64,000 nt of DNA, from assembly GCA_017562135.1 (NCBI GenBank), contig QEYB01000524.1, positions 62,001 to 126,000 on the forward strand, written 5' to 3'. The translations under genes were made by a program, and so were the position numbers. Positions 54,957 through 64,000 of the stretch are shown here, one piece after another. The first letter of the stretch is position 1. Every line of letters begins with the position of its first letter. Below the pieces are notes generated by a model. That model did not search any database and was not told the origin of the DNA. It was given only the letters and a program-made list of their open reading frames with translations. The DNA is from Dipylidium caninum. Lineage: Eukaryota; Platyhelminthes; Cestoda; Cyclophyllidea; Dipylidiidae.

Positions 54957-55415
54957 GATGTCAGCCGACAGTCTGAGGAGAACGGGAGGAATCCCCTCGG
55001 CGCCGACCACCGCAGGGCCGCCTTATAACCCTTCTCATTGAGACAGGTCGTCCTTGCTCAGGTCGCCCAAATAAAGGGCCCCCTAAACTTTCACTGAACC
55101 CCTCACGTCAATCGGTTGACAACTAAGCCACTGCGGTCTTTAGGTGGGAATTGAAATTCACAACTTTTGCTGGCAAAATACAACTTTATTCAATTGGCTG
55201 CTGTCCCGTTTTCGTTGGTGACCCTTTGTGCTATTGTCCCGACAGTGTTTTACTTCCATCTTCATAAAATTTCTCAACTTTTTAATGAAGAAACGGGATT
55301 ACGTGTGATTCGGGCTTCGTCAACGTCGTTGAGGATTTCGGCATGGAAGGACGAAATGCATGGTGGTATGAAGGCAACATGCCAAATGTGTCAAGACTTC
55401 CGAACCAAAATCCAG

Positions 55416-58400
55416 TAATTTTCTGGCCAGTGGCTGAAGATGTGTGGAGAATAACGTCGCTAAGATTTGCCACCTCCGGCCACGTTCCTCGAATCGCTCG
55501 CTCGGATGACCTGTTCAACGCACGCGTTTCGGTCGAGTGTTCGGCTGTTTGCGCAAAAGTTCCGCTTGCAGACTTCCTTTTGAGCCTCTTTCGGTGAATC
55601 TCCGCCTTTGCTGCCCTCTCGGCTGCCTCATCTTGCCTCACCCACCATCACTTCCCATTGACCTCCTTCTACACTGTCCACTTTTTTATCGCCAGTACTT
55701 ACTCTTTTCACAAATGCTTCAACCTCCTTACTTTCCAAAGGTGCTATTGCATTGCACTAAATAAATCTCCTCAGGCTGGTGAGAAATCCCAAACATTGAT
55801 GGCGTTTCCTGACGCAGCCAAGCTTTTTAAATTGCCTCTTCAATGCCTGCATGCGATGCGTGGAGCTCCTTCGTAGCTGCCCCGCGACGATTTGGACGGA
55901 CGATGGCCTCGAAGTGGGTCCCACCGCCTTCGACTGCTCCACTTCATTCCCATCTGCGCCACGTAATTTTCTATTGTGCTGGCGACTCGTTCTCGCCCTT
56001 TTGGAGAAAAATAATAATGTAATGAAATAGGTCTGAAGTGAACTTGGTGTTCTTTCACTTTTAAACTGGGGGGAAAAACAAAAGTACTCCACTCAACGGT
56101 ATAATTTGGCTACCAAATGAAAGGCAAACAGTGAAAACAATAGAGTTGAGGTATAATTAATACGGTAACGAAAAATACCTGTCGACAAAATCCGCAGACT
56201 TCTTGCCCAACTCAGGAGCTCGTCTCCGCCTTCCCCTCCCCCAAATCGCCTTGACACTCCTCCACCATATAATTCTCATCTCTTTCTTGCCATTTATTTC
56301 ATTGCCCTGGAAGTGTTTTGTTGAAAAGTTGAAGTATGACAGACGTAGGAAGAGATAGTAGGAAGAATGGATGCTACTTTGTCTTCAATTCTCTGTCTAG
56401 CGGGAAAGTGGCCTTTACCTATCACTGGGGTAATCGGGTCAAGAGTTGTCTGAGTGTTTCTTCGCCTCGCAAGATAAGACGGATGTTAATAAGCCCTCTT
56501 TGTGACTTTGCATCCTCCGTGGGTGTAAATTGACCCTTTCGCTCAGTCGCCGTGGTGGAAACTGTTTTATCTCAAATGTGAACGAGGTTTTATTTCAGCT
56601 TGTCGGGATTTCTTGCCGCTGATTAAAATAAGCTTTCATCCTCCTTCAGTACTTCGCTTGAGCCTGATGATTTAGTAAGCGTCACAGTGAGGACGCATAC
56701 CGCTTGTCTACAGGCCTTCATGTCACCTGCCAACGCCGCTCGGGGAGTATCAACACGGCGGTTGCACCAGACTCGGGCGTCTGAGACCACGTCCTGAAGT
56801 TGTTTGGCCATGTTTGCTTTCATTGCCCACTTGTTTATTTTCCTGTGCCAGTTCTGCCGAGTAGTCCAAAGAAAAGTGAATCTGCATCTTCTATGACATC
56901 GACGCCTAATAATGATTGTCAAAAGTGCAGTTCACTCTCAATTCTCCCAATCCTGTGTACCTTCTTCACCTTTCTCGGCTTTCCTGGAGCCACTTGGCCA
57001 AAATAACTCCAACTCCCTCCGATCTGAAACATTATTTTTTTGGTAGAGCACCCTCAACACGATTCATCTTCGAAAGGACGTTAGACCTGTTGATGATGAA
57101 TGTCGAAGGTAACAGCCTTCGTGGAAAGTGATTGCTTCTTCGACACGGAGAGTTACGAAAGACGCCGCGATGATGGGGATCTATTTGCTTCTATTCTTCG
57201 TGTTCCTTCCTTGTTTTCGTTGACTTCAACACCGCCGCACGGCTTTAAAGGGGCTTATGGGTACCGCCTAGGCTTCAGGGGACAGTTGGCGACCAAGTCC
57301 CCCTTCCATGTTTCGCTTAAACACTTCCTCTTTTCACCCTGGATTAACACGCTTTAGGGGCTGAGTATAAAGGTTACATTATAAGTTAATGGATTAAAAA
57401 TTTCCCAACCACCGTCTTTTGATTTGTTTTCTCCCTTTTTCTTAAAGCACCGATTAGTTGAATGCGCTTTCACTTAAGTAGAAGGTATTTCGCCTCATCT
57501 CATTAAACAATTCTTTTCCCTTACAGCTAAATTTCTAAAGAGGACGCCAAATTTATTATTTTAGGAGTAATAAATTGAGTGCATGTAAAATTACGCCTCG
57601 TCACGGTTTTCACGTTACTGGAGGATATCAGTACTATCGTCTCCACCAACCAGTTCCCCGAAGGTTCTACATTTTCGTTGGCTCATTCCACTTTGACCAA
57701 CCAGAAGGTGCATTTGGGAGTAATTTAAGAGAGCGATTCCCCGTCAATTTTACCTCTCCCACGAAAATGCCGCTGAGGTGAGTAGTTGTACCAAGACATC
57801 ATGTCTCCCTCAAGCCTTTTTAACTGTAAGTATGAGGACATAGGCGAACTTTCCTTGTCTTTCCAAAGTGCGTCTCAAACTCGTCTCCTCACGTATATTG
57901 ATCCCGTTTTGCAAAAATTGCGACCCAACTCTCGATAAAATTGACAGAGACGGAAAGAGATATGTAGAATGGCTACACCATTTTATATCAGACAAAAAAT
58001 GCGAAAAGTCGAAGATCAATTAGAATTACTTTCAAGTCACCAAATAACCCTCCTCTTGGAGGCTCGGCCATCGAGAATCTCCGTTTCGTCCCTATTACAA
58101 CGAGCCTCCCTAAAAAATCATTTTCACTCTCCTATAAATTACTTAAAATGGGCATTTTGTGCTAACCGAGCAATTTTATAAGATTTTGCAGGCAGAATTA
58201 GCTAATTTGGGGTGCCAAAACGGACTAATTCTACCTGGTACTATGAAAATAGCGGCCAGGTTGAGTTATCCTGAGCCCGTAATACCATGAACCTGTTTGT
58301 GCGCCGCAGATGCCAATGAAATAGTTCACCCGGTGCCCACACTGAATCAAGCCTTGCTAATGCCCGAAGTTATGGTCAAGTTTGGGTGCTAAGACTATTT

Positions 58401-59737
58401 TGGAAGATTTGACGAGTAATAGCCGTTAGACTCATATCGTTACACATGTGGTAATAATTTTGAGGAAATAGGGTTCGAGAACACATAATCCCTTTTAATA
58501 AGATAATCAGGTAGTACACAGTATGAGCGATATTGGTCTATGATATGTTATTCAACACCCAATTCGTGATTAGTATTTTTCATTATTGGCACTTACTTCT
58601 GTGACCAATTTTTTTATGTGGCTATTTATTAGGTTTATCTGTATAGATCTGCGGCAAATATTAGGATGGCGTAGGCTTGCGTTTCTTTTTGTCTACGGTT
58701 AAATCAACTGGCACCCAAATAAAAATATTTTTAAAGTGATTACGGTAGTTGTTTCACCCCCGCATCATATAGGTAAAAATAAAGGAACCTGGCGCATTGT
58801 GAAATATTTAACTTAAGGGATGTCTGCTAGGTTTAAGGAACTACTTAGACTTAATTTGTTTAATTAACTTAATTGTACGAAGACGGTTTGATGCTGTCGC
58901 TATCCGATACTGGCTGACGCGATGGCGTGTATTCAAACAAAACAGCCTGGAGGACATTCAAGCTTCTATTCTAATCCCCTAAGATGTGTGGCATACTTTT
59001 TTTGCATTAAAAAAGCATACATTGCAGTGAACAGCAGTTGACCATCAAAAGTTTATTCTTTCGATCAAAAATTACAATACTAGCTTGTTGGGTAATAACC
59101 TATGAAGCCCTCGACATGCATAAAAAAAGTACCTGTCCATTAAACTTCGGCATGTCATGTGGTTGTTCTAAGCAAGCTATTGTTGTGCTCTATTTTGTTG
59201 AATGTTGTCTAAAATATGTGGAGATATGAGAAGCCTAAATAGTTCGCATTCATTAACTTCTAATTTACTACAGAATTAAGTTCGTCTCGGCTTTGAGATT
59301 AATTCGTGCAGGATCTATGCAAACTAACAATTCTGTGAGAATGAACATCTCTTCTGCCTAGCGGCTCTTTGGTATCTTCACTAATTAGCCTTTCATGCGA
59401 AATGCAAAAATATCACTCTCTACTGATCGCCCGATTCTCAGCGGTTGGTACGGGAAATGAAATAGTTCGCCAGATTCTTTTATCTACGGTTTGAGGAATT
59501 CATCTCATTTACTTCTCATTTTATGTACATTTTTAAATACAATTTACTATATAGTATACTACTTAATGTGATTTTGTTAGTAGAAGGGGCCATTTACAGT
59601 TCTGGAAAGAGATTACTTTAGTCGGTGGAACAAAAAGGAAAGGAAGGCTTCGACTCCCACATAATTTCCCGTATGGTAGTGTATGTGCTGAGGCTTTTCC
59701 CAATATCCTTATTTACATTTGCATTTATTTGCTGCAG
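55416..59737. other. Gene-free stretch, T-rich on the plus strand
   Basis: No exon I can support. Base use is T-rich on the plus strand, as in introns of plus-strand genes, so part may be a 5' intron of the neuropeptide-like gene. Open frames at 56800-57006, 57100-57357 and 57575-57781 have no motif and no clear splice support. Confidence 0.4.
59728..59737 (+). promoter_or_regulatory. Splice acceptor upstream of the neuropeptide-like ATG
   Basis: TTTGCTGCAG, preceded by a T-rich tract, then AATTAGTGCA and the ATG. It indicates an upstream untranslated exon or a spliced-leader addition site and fixes the start codon choice. Confidence 0.6.
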
Positions 59738-59747
59738 AATTAGTGCA

Positions 59748-60029
59748 ATGACCGCTTTCTTCTGTGCCGTCTTGGCAGTATTCACATTCCTGGTGTCATC
59801 GTCCAACGCCAGACCCCCGAACTACGACGAGAGCCTGAACGACTCTGCCTTCTCGCGTTGGCGACGTCCGTTCTTCAATCCCTACCCCTCTTGGGTCTCC
59901 TTTCTGAAACAAGTTTACAGTCGTCGTCATGGTATCGAAGATCTCGATCAACTTGATAAACGACCCTTCTTTAACGTTTTCCCCCATCGTAGTGCTGGAA
60001 ATGGGTTCGAGGATGTTGAAAAGACCTAA
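59748..60029 (+). CDS. Secreted neuropeptide-like precursor
   Basis: Predicted 93-aa secreted prohormone. I start at 59748 because a TTTGCTGCAG acceptor ends 10 nt upstream, making the preceding in-frame sequence untranslated or intronic. Residues 1-21 form a classic signal peptide (hydrophobic FFCAVLAVFTFLV core, SSSNA before cleavage). Dibasic sites follow: RR 39-40, RR 59-60 and KR 71-72. Cleavage would release an N-terminal spacer (22-38), PFFNPYPSWVSFLKQVYS (41-58), an acidic spacer (61-70) and a C-terminal peptide that also starts with PFFN (73-93, PFFNVFPHRS...). Two peptides sharing PFFN-(P/V)-(Y/F)-P after a dibasic site are the signature of a neuropeptide precursor. No C-terminal glycine for amidation precedes the dibasic sites. 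I cannot assign it to a named flatworm neuropeptide family. It is small, so it could also be a secreted non-hormonal peptide. Confidence 0.65.
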   Translation: MTAFFCAVLAVFTFLVSSSNARPPNYDESLNDSAFSRWRRPFFNPYPSWVSFLKQVYSRRHGIEDLDQLDKRPFFNVFPHRSAGNGFEDVEKT

Positions 60030-62835
60030 AAAATCCTCCACACCTCCAGCCGCCCTCCGCAACTTTTACGTATAAATGTCGCCTTTGCCTCCTTCCATGT
60101 GCAGTGCTCCAATCTAAGTAGTGCTAGCCGCATCTTTATCACGGAGAGAAGATTATCCTCCTCCCCCCAATTATATCCACTATTTCTCATGTATCCTACT
60201 ACGAAAGGACTTTTTTTTGCCAAATCTCACTAGAGGAAGTAGCAGCGGGAAGATTCCATAAATTCAAACCGTTTAAACTTTACACAGCTCTTTGTTTGAA
60301 CTAATTCCCCAGAGGAAGGTTAGTTGCGGTCTCATTGTTATTATGTGGAGGATGAGGGTAGTCTACCGGTTGGCGAGAGGTGGTCAAAGGTCAAATCGGA
60401 TAAAATGTCTGTCTAAAATAATTAGGAGAAGCTCTCCTTTAGATCCTTCATGACAACGATGAAAAGATTACTACACATTTTCGTTTCTCTCACTAAATAC
60501 CACTTCATACGCAGCGGAGTGGAGTGGAGAGGAAATTATCAGAATTGGGGATAAGCTCAGATGCCTTCAACTGCTAAACGCCGCGAGAGCACGCAAAGTG
60601 GGTTGCGGCGTTTATCTTAATTATGGGCAAGCAAAGTGAATCCCGCCCAGTCAAATTGGACACGCGATTTACTCAATACTTTTGTTTTTTCAGGATTACA
60701 CATAATGAAAAAGTCACCGTAATGGGATATGGTGGAAACTAGTAATTGGCAATTTGGTTCAGTACATTTTACTTGTTACCAACTCGGTCCCGAGACTGCC
60801 TTTCCCCCGTTGTTGCATGAGTCTGACAGACCCTTTCTCCACCCAAGACTTCTGGGTTTCTCAACCCTTTGCATCCTCAGGAGGCGAATGAAATGAAAAA
60901 ATATAATGAAGTGTGTTTCAGTATTCCGTAACAAATATATTTTCCTTCTGATTTCGGTGATAGCAACTGACTCTTTGTGCCACGGAGGATTGTGGCACTA
61001 GCACATCTTCTGCCCTCAAGGCTCTCACATTTCACTGACGGTAGAATTGCCGCCTCGGAGCTGGTCAAGATTTAAAGAGCGGCGTCCAATTGCGAATACA
61101 ACATTGTGAATTACTTTTTTTCCTTTATGCAAGTTCACTAGAGCCATTATGAGATGTGCACTCTGCCGAACTTCAAAAGCTTATTTCTCCCCGAATTATA
61201 TTTCCTTGGTTTAATTGTTTCATTTTATTTGAGAGTCTTGGCTAGCGCTGCACTTTGCCAAGATTAAGGGCAACACAGGTCGAGTTTTCCTTCTTATTAA
61301 CAAAGGCAAAAGAATTAAATCTGTCATGTTTTTTTTCTCTGAACCCCACGCCCCGCCGCCCACTCTTACTTTGGCGAAATGACCGAACTAGCTGAATATT
61401 TTATTTTGTTTTTATTCGTTGACTCAAGTTATGTATTAAACGAAGCTTTTGAAGTCTATCCACGCGTCGACCTTCCCATTCTTTTGCAGATTTGCTATTT
61501 ATATGCTATAAGCTTCAGACAATGCAAAGTCAGCTCAGTTTGGGAAACAGTTTAAAGGGGAAGTAGAATAGCCAGTGACTGGGAATTAGGGAGATGATAA
61601 AGGAGACAAGGTAAAACATTTTTTTGGAGCGTATTTTCGAATGGAAGCCAACTGCTGCGGCTTTTAGTTACTTTGGACCTCTTGATCCCTATGTAATAGG
61701 TACTAAAGAAAGGCTCTTTCTTGACCTCATTTCTTATGAATGGGTAAGTGACCCGTGATAGGTGTAACCTATCTCCTTCTGTTTCGCAAATCAAACATGT
61801 GAAGTCTAAGTCTCTTTTTATTAAACGTTGAGCCTTTAGTCAGCTTCCCACTGTCGTGTCCTTTACATAATCTTTCTGTACTTTGCGAGTTGATTTTATA
61901 ACTTCCGAGTTAAAATTGTAGCACGTGGTGGATTGTTTATTGTGTATCTGAGTACAGATGCTGTCAGTAAGTTTGCGTAGATATTAGCCAATGGACTTCG
62001 GGAAACGTACACAACTACCGGGCCCATAAATGACAGATTTTTATGTAAAAAAAGCCCGACTATATTCGGTCGCCTTTATTTCACTTTAATACATTTATAC
62101 ATTAAAAGGGCGGGTTTAGCCATGTAGAATTTCCACCTTTCTCCGCGTTTATGGTATGGCCTTTTCCAAGGTGTTACGGCTAAGGCATTAGGGCAAGTTG
62201 AAAACTAATGAAATGGGATTTGCTCACACTTTGCAATGTGTAGTATAACCACTTTGGCCGCGGTGAATACCCTCGTATGACAGCCTTTTGTTTCTTTAGC
62301 CAACTTAAATTTTGTTTCGTGCCCATCATAAGTGGGCAAGTTTTACCTTCTTTTTATTTGATTTTCGAGCAAAAATATTTCATGTCTTGGCTATGGGAAT
62401 TAGCGAGCATTTGGTTAGAGTAAACCTATACGATCTCTGCAAACTTGAAATTCGGCAGTGGTTTGTTTTATTCGGTAAAAGTTTGGTTGCACTCATCAAC
62501 TGGTAACGCACATTTTGAAACATGTCCCCTGGCAACAATAAGGGTTGCACTACCTTAATTTGCTAAATATTCCCATACCTACGGTTTTCGTTTAAGTTGG
62601 AGCTAGCACAACCATAGTTTTGTCTTTCCTCCCCTACTATGAAGGTTCAGTAGCGTTGATTTAGTCATCATGCTAACCTTATATGGAAATTAATAGAAAC
62701 ATACATTAATTTTCCTCAAATATCAAAGCGTCCGTCACGAACTGTTTATTTGAGCACCTAAAGAGACGCTAATAGAAGTGCTGAGATTTAAACAACGCAC
62801 AATTAGCATAAGTTGTGTTAAAAGAAAAAGGTAAC
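60030..62835. other. Gene-free stretch
   Basis: 2.8 kb without a supported exon. T-rich with scattered homopolymers; nothing recognised on either strand. Confidence 0.45.
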
Positions 62836-63030
62836 CTCAGAACTTTGAGACGAGGTCTTTGCTCTGTCCGCTAATAGTACTGCAGTTCGTGCAACATTTA
62901 TAATTTCATCCATCACGTAGATAGCAACCACTGACGGATTCAAATTGATGGATCTACATATCGGCCGAGAAAACAGCTCGACGGTGTGTCGTCCATCAAT
63001 TTGCACATCCCAAGAGCTCATTGTGGCCCC
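62836..63030 (-). CDS. Possible orphan exon, 65 codons
   Basis: Minus-strand segment bounded by an acceptor (GATTACAG|GGG) and a weaker donor (GAG|GTTACC), length 195 bp, phase 0 at both ends. It reads GATMSSWDVQIDGRHTVELF and continues through NPSVVAIYVMDEII to KTSSQSSE. It shows a plausible mix of hydrophobic and charged residues. The segment ending in MDEII recalls the C-terminal helix of group II (CCT-type) chaperonins, where a hydrophobic stretch runs into a D-D/E-I-I motif, but this is a weak resemblance. I could not find flanking exons I trust. It may be a true exon of a gene running off the window to the right, or a chance frame. Confidence 0.3.
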
Positions 63031-64000
63031 CTGTAATCCGCACATTTCCCCCTACTTATTATTCTGTGCAAGGTTGGCCTGGCCATCAACATCAAATTAC
63101 AATTACACGTTTTTCGGTATTTTTTTGTGCGCTTGTGTAGTCTTCATCAATTACTCTTTCCGTCAGTGGCTTTTAACTGTGGCTTACTGTAAACAGGTCC
63201 GGTTATTACGTAGGAGATATTTTAAAACATCACCTTGCCACTTGTCTCGACTGAAGGTGGTCCGATTTAGGGCGGCGTACCTCCGTTACAAACTAGAAAA
63301 AAAAAGTGCGATAACATTGCAGAACGCCAAATTATCATCTGAATTGGCTGTTGTGCCGGTGGTAAGGAGGTGAACAGAACGAAACGTTGCAGAGAATACT
63401 TCTGTATGAGAACACTTAGTGGGAAAACTTAGGTCGTGGACCATGTTCTGGCAGCCGCCCGCCTCCTCCTACCACCATATCTCTTTTATCAGGCTTTTAG
63501 CAGTTTCGACTGCTGTCTCACCAATATCTAAGCCATCTCCCCAAAGAACTTTCCTCTTTTTGAAGTGGTCTTCTTCCACCTACGCCATTGCAAGAAATTT
63601 ATTCGTGACTTTCAAATTCATTTGTTTTACCCGTGCACATAACTCACGGGTAGGTTCAATTCACAAACAAATTACTTCTCCCACATATATGCATCAGGCG
63701 CCTTCCAATCCAACACCAGAATGTCTTAACTACCAGGCTAGTGAGGGATTTCAAAAGCTATTCACCCTGCCCGGAGATGAGGTGAGGGGTGGGGTGTGGG
63801 GCAGAGGAGAGAGCGCCCGACCTCTGATTCGTCCTGGCCACAAATGCCTTTTGATGCGACCTATCACCACACTACAGGTGACTGCGGGCTACTGATTGCG
63901 TCTGTGGCCGCAGTTAGACAATTTGGGCAAAATTAGCACCATTTAAATGGGGTATTTCGTCTTTTAATTCAATCGAAATAATAAATGTAGAAGTTGTCGG
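63031..64000. other. Right edge, unassigned
   Basis: No supported exon. On the minus strand, about 63572-63472 holds an open frame starting VEEDHFKKRKVLWGDG after a TAG that could be an acceptor, and a short PTREL-containing frame lies just upstream. Neither could be joined with confidence to the possible exon at 62836-63030. On the plus strand the open frames 62945-63373 and 63419-63895 have no motif. Confidence 0.3.

Larger units (their letters stand above)
53722..55415. repeat. Cluster of diverged direct repeats
   Basis: Three repeat types recur in direct orientation. Type 1: 53838-53963 and 54188-54313, sharing GATGAGAC..GCCAGT.GG and the block TTACTCGGAGGACCG. Type 2: 53722-53835 and 54791-54910, sharing TGAAGGGT..(A)AAAG.CTCTAA.AGT.AAT and the CGTAAACGTTG/CGCAAACGTTG block. 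Type 3: 54686-54800 and 55318-55415, sharing GCATGGAA.G.CGAAATGC.TGG.GGT. Copies agree at about three of four positions by eye. The whole 1.7 kb looks like an old, rearranged mobile element or satellite array. No transposase or reverse transcriptase frame is visible inside it. Confidence 0.75.

Noticed and set aside
62945..63373. 142-codon plus-strand frame with hydrophobic segment
   Set aside because: It overlaps a better supported minus-strand candidate exon and shows no signal peptide at its start or family motif.
63572..63660. Short minus-strand PTREL frame resembling DEAD-box helicase motif Ia
   Set aside because: Only five residues match, no other helicase motif is nearby, and a stop codon separates it from the next open segment.

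Overview
The window looks like nuclear DNA of a parasitic flatworm, most likely a cestode. That is an inference from gene structure, not from a marker gene. Protein-coding genes are broken into small exons by very short GT-AG introns (28-43 bp). Intergenic regions are long and rich in microsatellites. The conserved proteins (phosphoglucomutase, RNase H1, LIN9, ADISSP/C20orf27) are animal-type. There are no bacterial operons, rRNA genes or recognisable tRNAs.

Layout. Positions 1-22,067 are essentially gene-free: microsatellites, homopolymers, one ~170-bp dispersed repeat in two copies (2152 and 5321), and a long-ORF island on the minus strand (8391-9493) that I cannot assign. From 22 kb the window is gene-bearing: (1) a seven-finger zinc-finger protein (minus, 22068-23251); (2) head-to-head with it, a 240-aa tropomyosin-like coiled-coil protein in eight exons (plus, 24128-25915); (3) an ADISSP/C20orf27 homologue (minus, 28356-31907); (4) phosphoglucomutase-1 in seven exons (minus, 37492-43598), with two single-base frameshifts in homopolymer runs; (5) RNase H1 (minus, 43804-46827, N-terminus unresolved), ending 200 bp upstream of the phosphoglucomutase 5' splice acceptor; (6) LIN9 in ten exons (plus, 48406-50921), complete; (7) an intronless 422-aa disordered protein (plus, 51847-53115); (8) a diverged repeat cluster (53.7-55.4 kb); (9) a short secreted neuropeptide-like precursor (plus, 59748-60029); (10) a possible orphan exon on the minus strand near 63 kb.

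Functional picture. The genes are mostly housekeeping and do not form one pathway: glycogen/glucose-phosphate metabolism (PGM1), RNA:DNA-hybrid removal (RNase H1), cell-cycle gene regulation (LIN9 of the DREAM/MuvB complex), a transcription factor and a coiled-coil protein. The tight same-strand RNase H1-PGM1 pair, with an acceptor site 4 nt before the PGM1 ATG, is what a flatworm spliced-leader operon would look like. The item most likely to be lineage-specific and little described is the neuropeptide-like precursor with two peptides that start PFFN. Exon boundaries were worked out by hand from splice consensus, reading-frame continuity and remembered family sequences; no alignment software was run.
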